Made by a program: the position numbers and the translations under genes
NCBI GenBank assembly: GCA_021771675.1
Contig: JAETOP010000119.1
Coordinates: forward strand, 1-11,161
From: Oscillospiraceae bacterium
GTDB taxonomy: Bacteria; Bacillota_A; Clostridia; Oscillospirales; Oscillospiraceae
Length of the DNA stretch: 11,161 nucleotides
Direction: 5' to 3'
The notes under the pieces: generated by a model
What the model saw: the letters and a program-made list of their open reading frames with translations, nothing else
Told to the model about the DNA's origin: nothing
Database searches by the model: none
Shown: positions 1-6,283 of the stretch, one piece after another
Numbering within the stretch: the first letter of the stretch is position 1
How the letters are laid out: each line of letters opens with the position of its first letter

Positions 1-165
1 GAGGAACAGATGGGCCACATCACCAACGCCCCCGCCGGGTGCGGGCTTATCAAGTACGGCTCGGCCCTGGTGCCCTTTGTCAACCGCTTCCCCTCCAATA
101 CGGAGCTGTACCGCTTAATGACCACCCGGCCCGGTGAGGGCCGCTTTGCAGGGGGCCAGACATGA
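1..165 (+). CDS. VirB4-like conjugation ATPase, C-terminal end only
   Basis: The reading frame enters from the left edge and stops at TGA 163-165, giving the last 54 residues of a larger protein. The stretch with NAPAGCGLIKYGSALVPF, then a PSNTELYRLMTT segment and an acidic/glycine-rich tail, looks like the extreme C-terminus of the VirB4/TraE-type ATPases of Tn1549-like elements. Those proteins energise the type IV secretion channel at the inner face of the membrane. No Walker motifs fall inside the window, so the assignment rests on this tail and on the CHAP hydrolase downstream. The stop overlaps the next start by ATGA, which implies a shared operon and translational coupling. Confidence 0.75.
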   Translation, partial: EEQMGHITNAPAGCGLIKYGSALVPFVNRFPSNTELYRLMTTRPGEGRFAGGQT

Positions 166-1070
166 AAATCGGCCTGATAGACGTGGACGGGCACCGCTGG
201 CCTAACCTTTGCCTGATGAAGCTGTCCGCCTACCACAAAGCGAATGGGGATGATGTTGAGTGGTGGACGCCGGTGGGCCGCTATGACCGGGTGTATAAAA
301 GCCGGGTGTTCACGGACACCTATTCCAAGGACACGATCACGGTTGAAAATGCCGGTGAAGTCATAAAGGGCGGCACCGGCTATGGCCCCGGCCCTAACCT
401 GCCGGACGAGGTAGAACACACCCGCCCGGACTACGCTTTATATCCGCAGTTTTCCGGCACAGCCTACGGCTTTTTGACCCGTGGCTGTCCCCGAAACTGC
501 GGATTTTGCATTGTGTCCAAGAAAGAGGGACGGTGCAGTACCCATGTCGCTGACCTGTCCGAATTTTGGGACGGGCAAAAGGAAGTCAAATTGCTTGACC
601 CGAACCTGCTTGCCTGTCCCGACCACGAAAAGCTGATTTTGCAGCTTGCGGAGAGCGGCGCATGGGTGGACTTCACCCAAGGTCTGGATGTGCGCCTGAT
701 TACCCCGGACAATGTTTCCCTGCTGAACCGAGTAAAGACAAAAATGCTCCATTTTGCGTGGGACGACCCCAACACGGACTTGACGGACTATTTCAGGCGG
801 TTTTCCGAGCTGACCAGCATCCGGGACTTTCGACGGCGGCGGGTATATGTCCTGACCAACTTTGGCAGCACCCATGAACAAGACCTTTACCGGGTGGAAA
901 CCCTGCGGGATATGGGGTATGACCCCTTTGTGATGATCTACGAGCGGCCCACCGCCCCGCCCATCACCCGCCAGCTTGCCCGGTGGGTAAACAACAAGCG
1001 GATATTTCGCGTTGTCCCGAATTTTGCCGACTATATCCCCAATCCCAACAAAAAGAGCGCCAGACCGTGA
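162..1070 (+). CDS. Radical SAM domain protein
   Basis: A 302-residue protein. The radical SAM cluster motif CX3CX2C is at C109, C113 and C116 (sequence RGCPRNCGFC). These cysteines should bind a 4Fe-4S cluster that cleaves S-adenosylmethionine to start radical chemistry. The first 100 residues begin with a Rossmann-like strand (MKIGLIDVDG), as in radical SAM proteins with a B12-binding-like N-domain, but I see no DxHxxG cobalamin motif. Later segments (KLLDPNLLA, FTQGLDVRLI, YVLTNFG) fit strands of the partial TIM barrel. The start overlaps the VirB4 stop, with a G-run ribosome site about 8 bases upstream. The substrate is unknown. Its place inside a transfer operon and next to an acyltransferase-like gene suggests a modification role, which is inference. 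Similar short radical SAM proteins occur in phages and mobile elements. Confidence 0.82.
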   Translation: MKIGLIDVDGHRWPNLCLMKLSAYHKANGDDVEWWTPVGRYDRVYKSRVFTDTYSKDTITVENAGEVIKGGTGYGPGPNLPDEVEHTRPDYALYPQFSGTAYGFLTRGCPRNCGFCIVSKKEGRCSTHVADLSEFWDGQKEVKLLDPNLLACPDHEKLILQLAESGAWVDFTQGLDVRLITPDNVSLLNRVKTKMLHFAWDDPNTDLTDYFRRFSELTSIRDFRRRRVYVLTNFGSTHEQDLYRVETLRDMGYDPFVMIYERPTAPPITRQLARWVNNKRIFRVVPNFADYIPNPNKKSARP

Positions 1071-1084
1071 ACAGGATATGACCC

Positions 1085-1121
1085 GGAGGGGGATGGGCTT
1101 GAAGCCTGTCCCTCTCCTTTT
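1085..1121 (+). terminator. Terminator-like hairpin between radical SAM and XF1762 genes
   Basis: Bases 1085-1098 pair with 1104-1117 over 14 positions, all Watson-Crick or G-U, around the 5-base loop TTGAA. TTTT follows at 1118-1121, then GATT. This has the shape of a Rho-independent terminator. It lies in the only real gap of an otherwise overlapping operon, so it may be partly read through or lower expression of the genes downstream. Confidence 0.55.
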
Positions 1122-1137
1122 GATTGGAGGGATGAAA

Positions 1138-1596
1138 ATGCCATTGAAAATCAAGCCCTGCCACCTGCGGGCCGCGAGAGACTATGTAGGCCGGTATCAC
1201 CGGCACAGCATCCCGCCCGTGGGCGGCAAGTTCGCCGTGGCCTGCTATGACGGGGACGATTTGTGCGGCGTCGCCATTTGTGGCCGTCCCGTCGCCCGGT
1301 ATCTGGACGATGGGCTGACCCTTGAAATCCTGCGCTGCTGTACGGACGGGACAGACAACGCCTGTTCCAAGCTCTATGGGGCCTGCTGCCGCATCGGATT
1401 TGATATGGGCTATGAGCGCATCGTCACCTATACGCTGGCAGCGGAAACCGGGGCGTCCCTGCGGGCCGCTGGCTTTGCCTTTGACGGCGTGGCCGGGGGT
1501 AAAGAATGGACAGGCCAGCGCCGCAGGGATTACTATGTGGCCCCCGCCGAGCTGAAACACCGCTGGATGAAAAGACGGGCAGGTGAGCGGCCATGA
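1138..1596 (+). CDS. XF1762 family protein, GNAT/Mom-like acyltransferase fold (putative)
   Basis: A 152-residue protein from ATG 1138. The GGAGG at 1126-1130 is 7 bases from this ATG but only 1 base from the in-frame ATG at 1132, so 1138 is chosen. The frame stays open upstream to 1012 without a ribosome site, and that part overlaps the preceding gene. The protein shows a GNAT-like order: a GVAICGRPV strand, an LEILRCCTDGT segment, a helix with NACSKLYGACCR, a GYERIVTYTL strand, then GASLRAAGF, and a basic-aromatic end. I recognise it as the XF1762 family, common on phages and mobile elements and of unproven function. The order 'LEIxRxCTDGT / LYGA / GYxRIVTYT / SLRAAGF' recalls the Mom DNA-modification acyltransferase fold, but this is inference. 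Its stop overlaps the CHAP gene start by ATGA. Confidence 0.72.
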   Translation: MPLKIKPCHLRAARDYVGRYHRHSIPPVGGKFAVACYDGDDLCGVAICGRPVARYLDDGLTLEILRCCTDGTDNACSKLYGACCRIGFDMGYERIVTYTLAAETGASLRAAGFAFDGVAGGKEWTGQRRRDYYVAPAELKHRWMKRRAGERP

Positions 1597-3767
1597 GCAA
1601 GATCAAGACCCGTGAAAAGGGCAAGGACATTAAAGTGCTGGACAAGTCCGCCGTGGTGGGCCAGCGCATGAAGAACGCCTTTATCCGCTCCAAGCGGAAC
1701 GCTGCGGCGCTGATGGACGACCGACAGGCCACCCCCAGCGAGTACGCCGAGGACAAGGTGGAGTTTGCCGCCGATGATCTGGCCCATGATACGGCGAATG
1801 TGGCCGTGTCCAGCACGAAAACGGCGGTACGCCAGGGGCGAAACCTGTTCCAGCGCCAGCGGGAGAAGCGGGCAGCGGAGAAGCGCCGGGAGAACACCGC
1901 CCCCACTGAACAGGCCCCCGCCCCCGAACCGCCCCAGGGTACGGCCCCGGAGGGCCAGACCCCGCAGCGGCATAGCGGGACGGCCCCGGAGGGACGGCTC
2001 CCGCGCCAGCTCACCGACCCGCCCAGGGATGGACAGCGCCCCCGGCAGGGCACCGGCCCTACCCAGGACAGACGGCTCCCAAGCCAGCGGACACACACAG
2101 CCCCGGAGCGTCAGCCCCTCCCACGGTATGAGCGCACGGTGGAGCGGCCCCCGGCCCATGCTGACGTTGAGCGCCCCGCCGATACTGTAAATTCCTTTGT
2201 AGAACGTGGGCGGACTTTTGCCAAGAAACAGGCCGCAAAGTGGGCCGAGCGGAAACGGCAGGTGAAAAACCGGGCCGTCCAATCCGACCGGCCACCGCAG
2301 ATAAAGCCCCAGGACGCCGCCAAAGCGCCCCGGCAGGTGGAAACGGCGGTCAACACCGTGGAAACGCCCGTAAAAGCGGCAAAACGGCCCGCCCAGGCTA
2401 TGGGGCAAACCGCAAAGGCCACCGGCAGAGGCGCAAAGGGCACCATCAAGAGCGCACAGCGGACAGTAAAAACGGCACAGCACACCGCAAAGGGCACCGT
2501 AAAAACCGCCCAGCACACGTCTAAAACCGCTATCAAGACCGTAGACCATGCGGCAAAGGCGGCACAGAAAACAGCCCAGGCAACCGCAAAGGCGGAGAAA
2601 ATGACCGCTCACGCCGCCCGTGCCACGGCCAAGACCGCCGCCACCACCGCAAAAGCCGCAGCAAAGGGCGTTTCCGCCACGGTAAAGGCCATGATTACGT
2701 CTGTTAAGGCACTTGTGGCCGCTATTGCCGCTGGAGGCTGGGTTGCCATCCTTACTATTGTGATTATCTGCTTGATTGGCCTGATCGTCGGCTCCTGCTT
2801 CGGTATCTTTTTCTCCGGGGAGGACAGCGGCACAGGACAGACCATGCCCGCTGTTGTCCGGGAGATCAATCAGGAGTATGAGGGCAAGCTGGACGAGATC
2901 AAAAACGGCACCGCCCATGACACGCTTGAAATGTCCGGCTCCCGCGCCGTCTGGCCGGAGGTGCTGGCAATATACGCCGTTAAGACCACCACCGACCCGG
3001 ACAACCCCCAGGAAGTCGCTACGATGGACGACAGCAAAAAGGAGTTGTTGAAAGAGATATTTTGGGCGATGAACGAGATAAGCAGCCGCACCGAAACCGC
3101 CACCACCACCCAAACCGTGGAAACGGACGATGGGGCGGGCAATATCATTGAAGAAGAAGTTGAGGTAACGACAACGACCCTCTATATCACTGTGACCCAC
3201 AAAACCGCCGATGAAATGGCGGACGCCTACAACTTCACCGCTGACCAGCGGGCGCAGCTTGCAGAGTTACTGGCTGAAGAAAACCGCAGTATGTGGAGCA
3301 GCGCCCTATACGGTATCGGCGTGGGCGATGGGGAGATCGTGGTGGTGGCCCTCTCCCAGCTCGGCAACGTGGGTGGCCAGCCCTATTGGTCGTGGTACGG
3401 CTTCAATTCCCGTGTGGAGTGGTGCGCCTGCTTTGTCAGTTGGTGCGCCAACGAGTGCGGCTATCTGGACGCTGGCGTGATCCCCAAGACCGCGGGCTGT
3501 GTCACCGGCTCTAACTGGTTCAAGGAACGGGGACTCTGGCAGGACAACAGCTATGAGCCACGCCCCGGCGACATCATCTACTTTGATTGGGACAACAAAG
3601 GCAGCTCCGGCCCCCAGGACGGCCTTGCCGATCATGTGGGCATCGTGGAGAAGGTGGAGAACGGCCTTGTCTACACCGTGGAGGGCAACTCCGGCGATAG
3701 CTGCCGGGAGAACCGCTATGCCATAGGCCATTATGAGATTTACGGGTACGGGACACCTGCCTACTAA
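1593..3767 (+). CDS. Conjugative element CHAP-domain peptidoglycan hydrolase with long cytoplasmic N-region
   Basis: A 724-residue protein. Residues 1-100 are basic and polar. About 100-200 are Pro/Arg/Gln-rich. About 265-370 form a long Ala/Lys/Thr-rich helical repeat (TVKTAQHT-like units). About 374-408 are one strong membrane segment. About 409-580 are acidic and Thr-rich, and 590-722 are a CHAP (NlpC/P60-like) amidase domain. Likely catalytic residues are C611 (in EWCACFV), H681 (in ADHVGIV) and E697 or N699 (in VEGNSGD). CHAP enzymes cut peptidoglycan cross-links. In conjugative elements of Gram-positives this protein opens the wall for the mating channel, in the role of VirB1. The domain should face outward, with the repeat region inside. 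The start overlaps the XF1762 stop. The N-terminal region is unusually long, and its repeats may bind DNA or scaffold the channel (inference). Confidence 0.85.
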   Translation: MSKIKTREKGKDIKVLDKSAVVGQRMKNAFIRSKRNAAALMDDRQATPSEYAEDKVEFAADDLAHDTANVAVSSTKTAVRQGRNLFQRQREKRAAEKRRENTAPTEQAPAPEPPQGTAPEGQTPQRHSGTAPEGRLPRQLTDPPRDGQRPRQGTGPTQDRRLPSQRTHTAPERQPLPRYERTVERPPAHADVERPADTVNSFVERGRTFAKKQAAKWAERKRQVKNRAVQSDRPPQIKPQDAAKAPRQVETAVNTVETPVKAAKRPAQAMGQTAKATGRGAKGTIKSAQRTVKTAQHTAKGTVKTAQHTSKTAIKTVDHAAKAAQKTAQATAKAEKMTAHAARATAKTAATTAKAAAKGVSATVKAMITSVKALVAAIAAGGWVAILTIVIICLIGLIVGSCFGIFFSGEDSGTGQTMPAVVREINQEYEGKLDEIKNGTAHDTLEMSGSRAVWPEVLAIYAVKTTTDPDNPQEVATMDDSKKELLKEIFWAMNEISSRTETATTTQTVETDDGAGNIIEEEVEVTTTTLYITVTHKTADEMADAYNFTADQRAQLAELLAEENRSMWSSALYGIGVGDGEIVVVALSQLGNVGGQPYWSWYGFNSRVEWCACFVSWCANECGYLDAGVIPKTAGCVTGSNWFKERGLWQDNSYEPRPGDIIYFDWDNKGSSGPQDGLADHVGIVEKVENGLVYTVEGNSGDSCRENRYAIGHYEIYGYGTPAY

Positions 3768-3798
3768 TAAAAACCAGCCACCGAAATCGGCGGCTGGT
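3766..3798 (-). terminator. Rho-independent terminator for the XRE gene, possibly bidirectional
   Basis: ACCAGCC at 3773-3779 pairs with GGCTGGT at 3792-3798. CCGA/TCGG extends the stem, with one A-C mismatch at 3780/3791. Read on the minus strand the hairpin is followed by TTTTATT, a proper U-tract. On the plus strand it follows the CHAP stop by only 5 bases but lacks a clear T-run, so termination there is weaker. It lies 43 bases beyond the XRE stop. Confidence 0.7.
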
Positions 3799-3840
3799 AC
3801 ATAAAAATAAGAACCGCTCTGCATATCAACAAAGCGATTC

Positions 3841-4182
3841 CTATTTGCTTTCGATAGCCCCGTCTAATGCTCCCTCAATAACCGGCAGATGTTCTTCTGG
3901 ACACTGCATCACCTTACGGCTGATGCGCTGGCGCTGGTCGTTTTCCTCTCCAGCCACAAGCTGATTGAAATACTTTGCGGCAGGCAGATCGAAAATGTGT
4001 ATAAGCTGTATGATAACTGGCAGAGCCGGTATGATATGGTTATTTTCAATGTTGATAAGATAAACTGTGGAGATGTCCGCCATTTCAGCGGCCTCCTGCC
4101 TGGACAGCCGCCGCTTCTTCCTCGCCGCCTTGACATCCGCCCCAAAGGGTTCAAAACCGGGGCAATCTCGAATATTAGCCAT
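3841..4182 (-). CDS. XRE-family helix-turn-helix regulator
   Basis: A 113-residue protein on the minus strand. Residues 14-70 form a Cro/C1-type HTH: ADVKAARKKRRLSRQEAAEM, a recognition helix around STVYLINIENN, and a hydrophobic IPALPVIIQLIHIF segment. The tail (about 84-113, with CPEEHLPVIEGALDGAI) is typical of small regulators found on Tn1549-like elements. A weak ribosome site (GGGTGA) is about 7 bases before the ATG. The only AT-rich upstream stretch carries a perfect 10-bp inverted repeat over the likely promoter, which suggests autorepression. It diverges from the two-component operon. Regulation of the element's transfer genes or the sigma-like gene is likely but not shown. Confidence 0.85.
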   Translation of the reverse strand: MANIRDCPGFEPFGADVKAARKKRRLSRQEAAEMADISTVYLINIENNHIIPALPVIIQLIHIFDLPAAKYFNQLVAGEENDQRQRISRKVMQCPEEHLPVIEGALDGAIESK

Positions 4183-4202
4183 ATTATATCACCCATCTAT
4201 AT

Positions 4203-4240
4203 TGTATACTTTACTTTTTGAATTGAAAACAAAGTATACA
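4203..4240. promoter_or_regulatory. Inverted-repeat operator upstream of the XRE gene
   Basis: TGTATACTTT at 4203-4212 and AAAGTATACA at 4231-4240 are perfect reverse complements separated by 18 bases. On the minus strand, TTGTTT lies next to the distal arm and TATACA lies in the proximal arm, 18 bases apart, so the arms cover plausible -35 and -10 elements of the XRE promoter. This geometry fits two operator half-sites for an autoregulating HTH dimer or tetramer. Who binds is inference. Confidence 0.6.
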
Positions 4241-4278
4241 GAGCAAAAAACTATTCTTTATTGTTTATTTTTCGGCAC

Positions 4279-4307
4279 TTGTTTTATTTGAGAGAAAGAA
4301 GTAAAAT
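4279..4307 (+). promoter_or_regulatory. Sigma-A-type promoter for the two-component operon
   Basis: TTGTTT at 4279-4284 and TAAAAT at 4302-4307 are separated by exactly 17 bases, close to consensus for the housekeeping sigma. The response regulator start lies about 45 bases downstream. No TTTCACA-like repeats occur here, so the TCS genes may be constitutive while the transporter is controlled. Confidence 0.6.
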
Positions 4308-4351
4308 GTTGATAGCAAGAAAATCAACAGAGGAAGGATGGGGTGCAGTCT

Positions 4352-5020
4352 ATGTCAAATATTCTGATTGTCGAAGATGAGAAGTCCATGCAAGACATTA
4401 TTGCGGATTATATGCAGAAAGGCGGACATACCTGTTTTACTGCTGATGATGGAATAGATGCCCTGGTCATGCTTAAAGGCAATCCTATGGATTTAATGAT
4501 CTTGGATGTGATGATGCCTCACCTGGACGGTTTCTCCGTCTGCAAAATGGCGCGGGAAATGAGCGATATGCCCATTATCATGCTGACCGCCAAAAGTGCG
4601 GAGGACGATAAGCTGAAAGGCTACGACTACGGTGCAGACGACTACATGACAAAGCCGTTCAGTCCCAAGGTGCTGTTAGCAAAGGTGAACGCCCTCCTGC
4701 GCCGTTCCTCCAATCTGTCCTCTGGAGCGATCAGCGCCGGAAAAATCCTGCTCCAGCCCAATGCCCACAAGGTCTATCTGGACGGGCAGGAAATCACCTT
4801 GACCCACAAGGAATATGAACTGCTTTCTTTTTTGATGGCAAATCCAGGACAGATTTTCAGCCGGGAGCAAATCCTAAACCGTGTTTGGGGCTATGACTTC
4901 GAGGGAACGACCCGCACCGTGGACACCCACATCAAGACCCTGCGGCAAAAGCTGGGGGACGAGGGCAGGCATATTGTCACACTGATACGCTCCGGCTATA
5001 AATTTGAGGTGACAGCATGA
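4352..5020 (+). CDS. OmpR/PhoB-family response regulator
   Basis: A 222-residue protein from ATG 4352. The receiver domain (1-115) has acidic D9/E10, phospho-acceptor D52 (in MILDVMMP), T79 (in IIMLTAKS) and K101 (in YMTKPF). The C-terminal winged helix (about 128-220) contains LTHKEYELLSFL, then FSREQILNRVWGYD, then TRTVDTHIKTLRQKLG and an RSGYKFE hairpin. The protein should bind direct repeats as a dimer when phosphorylated by the kinase encoded next. The start is uncertain: AGGAAGG at 4331-4337 also suits GTG 4343, which adds three residues. ATG 4352 gives the usual N-terminus and has GGGGTG upstream. The stop overlaps the kinase start (ATGA). The likely target is the 11-bp repeat array before the transporter genes. 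Confidence 0.92.
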   Translation: MSNILIVEDEKSMQDIIADYMQKGGHTCFTADDGIDALVMLKGNPMDLMILDVMMPHLDGFSVCKMAREMSDMPIIMLTAKSAEDDKLKGYDYGADDYMTKPFSPKVLLAKVNALLRRSSNLSSGAISAGKILLQPNAHKVYLDGQEITLTHKEYELLSFLMANPGQIFSREQILNRVWGYDFEGTTRTVDTHIKTLRQKLGDEGRHIVTLIRSGYKFEVTA

Positions 5021-6045
5021 AAGAAGCATTTTCGCTCCGTACTGTTCGGAAGAAGATTTTAATGCTGTCAAAGCTGGCAGGGCTGGTACTGATTTTTTCC
5101 TACATCCTATCCACCCGCCTGCCCGTCAGCGAGGACATTTCTTTCCTGATCTGGCTGAGTTTTCTTATGCTGCTGGTTTTGGGGATAGATTTTTTTATGG
5201 GCCGCTTTATCACAAAACCGATTGACAAACTGAACGCCTCCGCAAAACGAATGGCGGAGTTGGACTTTTCGGTCCCCTGCGAGGTAACGGCCCAAGACGA
5301 ATTTGGGCAGCTTTCCGCCAGTCTGAATACGATGGCGGAAAATCTGCAACAGGCTCTGGCCCGGCTGGAAAACTCTCTGGACGAGCGCAAGGAACTTGTT
5401 GACAGCCTATCCCACGAAATGAAAACGCCGCTGGGCATTATCCGGGCCTATGCGGAGGGCTTGCAGGACGAAACGGACGAGGCCAAAAAACAGAAATATG
5501 CCCAAGTCATTGTTTCCGAAGTGGAGCGCATGAACGATCTGATCGTAACGCTGCTGGATTTATCCGCCCTGGAAAGCGGGGCCGCTCAACTGAACATTAC
5601 CCGGTTTGACTTTGTGGAGCTGGTGGAAACAGTGGCTGGACGGCTCCTGGTAGATACGCCTGATGCCGACTTTGAACTGCAATATGAATTGCCGGAACAA
5701 AAGGTTTTCGTGCGAACCGACCAGCGGCGCATGGAGCAGGTTTTAAGCAATCTGATTATCAACGCCAAGAAAAATGTGCGCCCTGGTGGTGTGCTGGGGC
5801 TGGAACTGGCAGCAGAAGATGGAACACTTCTTTTCTCCATTTTCAATCAGGGCAGACCTATTCCAGAAAGCGACCTGCCGAAAATCTGGACAAAATTTTA
5901 TCGGGACAGTGGCACGGAATATAGTGGCTCCGGGCTGGGGCTGTCCATTGTGGCACAAGTCCTGTCCATGCAAAATCTTCCCTATGGTGCGGAAAACCAA
6001 GCGGACGGGGTGCGGTTCTATTTCTCCGTCCCCATCACCGAATAA
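5017..6045 (+). CDS. Sensor histidine kinase with minimal extracellular loop
   Basis: A 342-residue kinase. There are two membrane segments (about 14-32 and 43-61) joined by only about 10 residues, then HAMP (about 62-115), a HisKA domain with the phospho-acceptor H133 in LSHEMKTPLG, and a HATPase_c domain. The N box is N245/N249 (SNLIINAKK). The G1 region is FNQGRPIPESDLP, with N in place of the usual D, and the G2 box GSGLGL is at 304-309. With almost no outside domain, the signal is probably read within the membrane or from a partner protein, as in intramembrane-sensing kinases of Firmicutes linked to antimicrobial-peptide resistance. It is co-transcribed with the response regulator by a 4-base overlap, and its stop touches the repeat array controlling the next operon. 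The ligand is unknown. Confidence 0.92.
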   Translation: MKEAFSLRTVRKKILMLSKLAGLVLIFSYILSTRLPVSEDISFLIWLSFLMLLVLGIDFFMGRFITKPIDKLNASAKRMAELDFSVPCEVTAQDEFGQLSASLNTMAENLQQALARLENSLDERKELVDSLSHEMKTPLGIIRAYAEGLQDETDEAKKQKYAQVIVSEVERMNDLIVTLLDLSALESGAAQLNITRFDFVELVETVAGRLLVDTPDADFELQYELPEQKVFVRTDQRRMEQVLSNLIINAKKNVRPGGVLGLELAAEDGTLLFSIFNQGRPIPESDLPKIWTKFYRDSGTEYSGSGLGLSIVAQVLSMQNLPYGAENQADGVRFYFSVPITE

Positions 6046-6085
6046 TTTCACACGGATTTCACAGCGGCCTCACACCAATTTCACA
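6046..6085 (+). promoter_or_regulatory. Four 11-bp-spaced direct repeats, likely response-regulator binding sites
   Basis: TTTCACA occurs at 6046-6052, 6057-6063 and 6079-6085, and the variant CCTCACA at 6068-6074. The starts 6046, 6057, 6068 and 6079 are exactly 11 bases apart, one helical turn. OmpR/PhoB-family regulators bind this way; the TT-N-ACA heptads resemble the PhoP box of Bacillus. Four heptads would hold two dimers on one face of the DNA. The array starts directly after the kinase stop and lies upstream of the transporter operon. That the adjacent regulator binds here is inference from position and architecture. Confidence 0.72.
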
Positions 6086-6094
6086 CCACCTTTC

Positions 6095-6100
6095 TAAACT
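6095..6100 (+). promoter_or_regulatory. Possible -10 element of an activator-dependent transporter promoter
   Basis: TAAACT lies 9 bases after the last heptad. There is no good -35 at the right distance, as expected where bound regulator replaces it. Initiation 6-8 bases downstream would fall near 6106-6108, at the end of the 5' arm of the following hairpin. Confidence 0.4.
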
Positions 6101-6130
6101 CTCCTTATCACAAATAAGGAGGGTTTTTTT
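6101..6130 (+). terminator. Intrinsic terminator whose 3' arm is a ribosome site
   Basis: CTCCTTAT at 6101-6108 pairs perfectly with ATAAGGAG at 6114-6121 around the loop CACAA, followed by GG and TTTTTTT (6124-6130). This is a textbook terminator for transcripts coming from the regulator and kinase genes. The 3' arm plus GG is also AAGGAGGG, an ideal ribosome site 7 bases before the ATG at 6131. In a transcript starting upstream the ribosome site would be paired. In one starting near 6107 most of the 5' arm would be absent and the site would be open. Confidence 0.75.
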
Positions 6131-6283
6131 ATGTTCTTGGGTTTAGCGTGGTACTGGTGGCTGGTGATCGTGGTGGTGCTGATTATCTCCATTCCTTTCA
6201 AGGTCAAGTTTATGAAGTGGTGGAGCAAACGTCAGCAGGAGCAAAAGAAAAACCAGCGAGGGAAATGGGGTGACGATGAGTGA
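6131..6283 (+). CDS. Small membrane protein, 50 residues
   Basis: The ATG at 6131 is 7 bases from the strong ribosome site AAGGAGGG and the frame stops at TGA 6281-6283. Residues 5-23 are one hydrophobic, Trp-rich membrane segment (LAWYWWLVIVVV and on). The rest is a basic cytoplasmic tail (KFMKWWSKRQQEQKK) with an acidic end (GDDE). The stop overlaps the GTG start of the ABC ATPase by GTGA, so it is translated with the transporter. I do not recognise a family. Its place as first gene of the regulated operon suggests a transporter subunit, a regulator of the exporter, or a link between transporter and kinase; these are inferences. Confidence 0.72.
   Translation: MFLGLAWYWWLVIVVVLIISIPFKVKFMKWWSKRQQEQKKNQRGKWGDDE

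Noticed and set aside
1012..1137. Longer N-terminus for the XF1762 protein (starts at 1012 or 1132)
   Set aside because: The upstream part overlaps the radical SAM gene, includes the hairpin and has no ribosome site. ATG 1132 is only 1 base from GGAGG.
438..1154. A 238-codon minus-strand frame opposite the radical SAM gene
   Set aside because: There is no recognisable protein and the opposite strand has an intact cluster motif; a shadow.
1533..3200. A 555-codon open frame on the minus strand opposite the CHAP gene
   Set aside because: It is an antisense shadow of GC-rich, repeat-rich coding sequence. The translation is Gly/Leu/Cys-rich with no domain, and the plus strand gives a clear multi-domain protein.
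5842..5850. Asn in place of Asp in the kinase G1 box, read as a dead ATP site
   Set aside because: The same N-x-G form occurs in active kinases of the VanS-like type, and the H, N and G2 boxes are intact.
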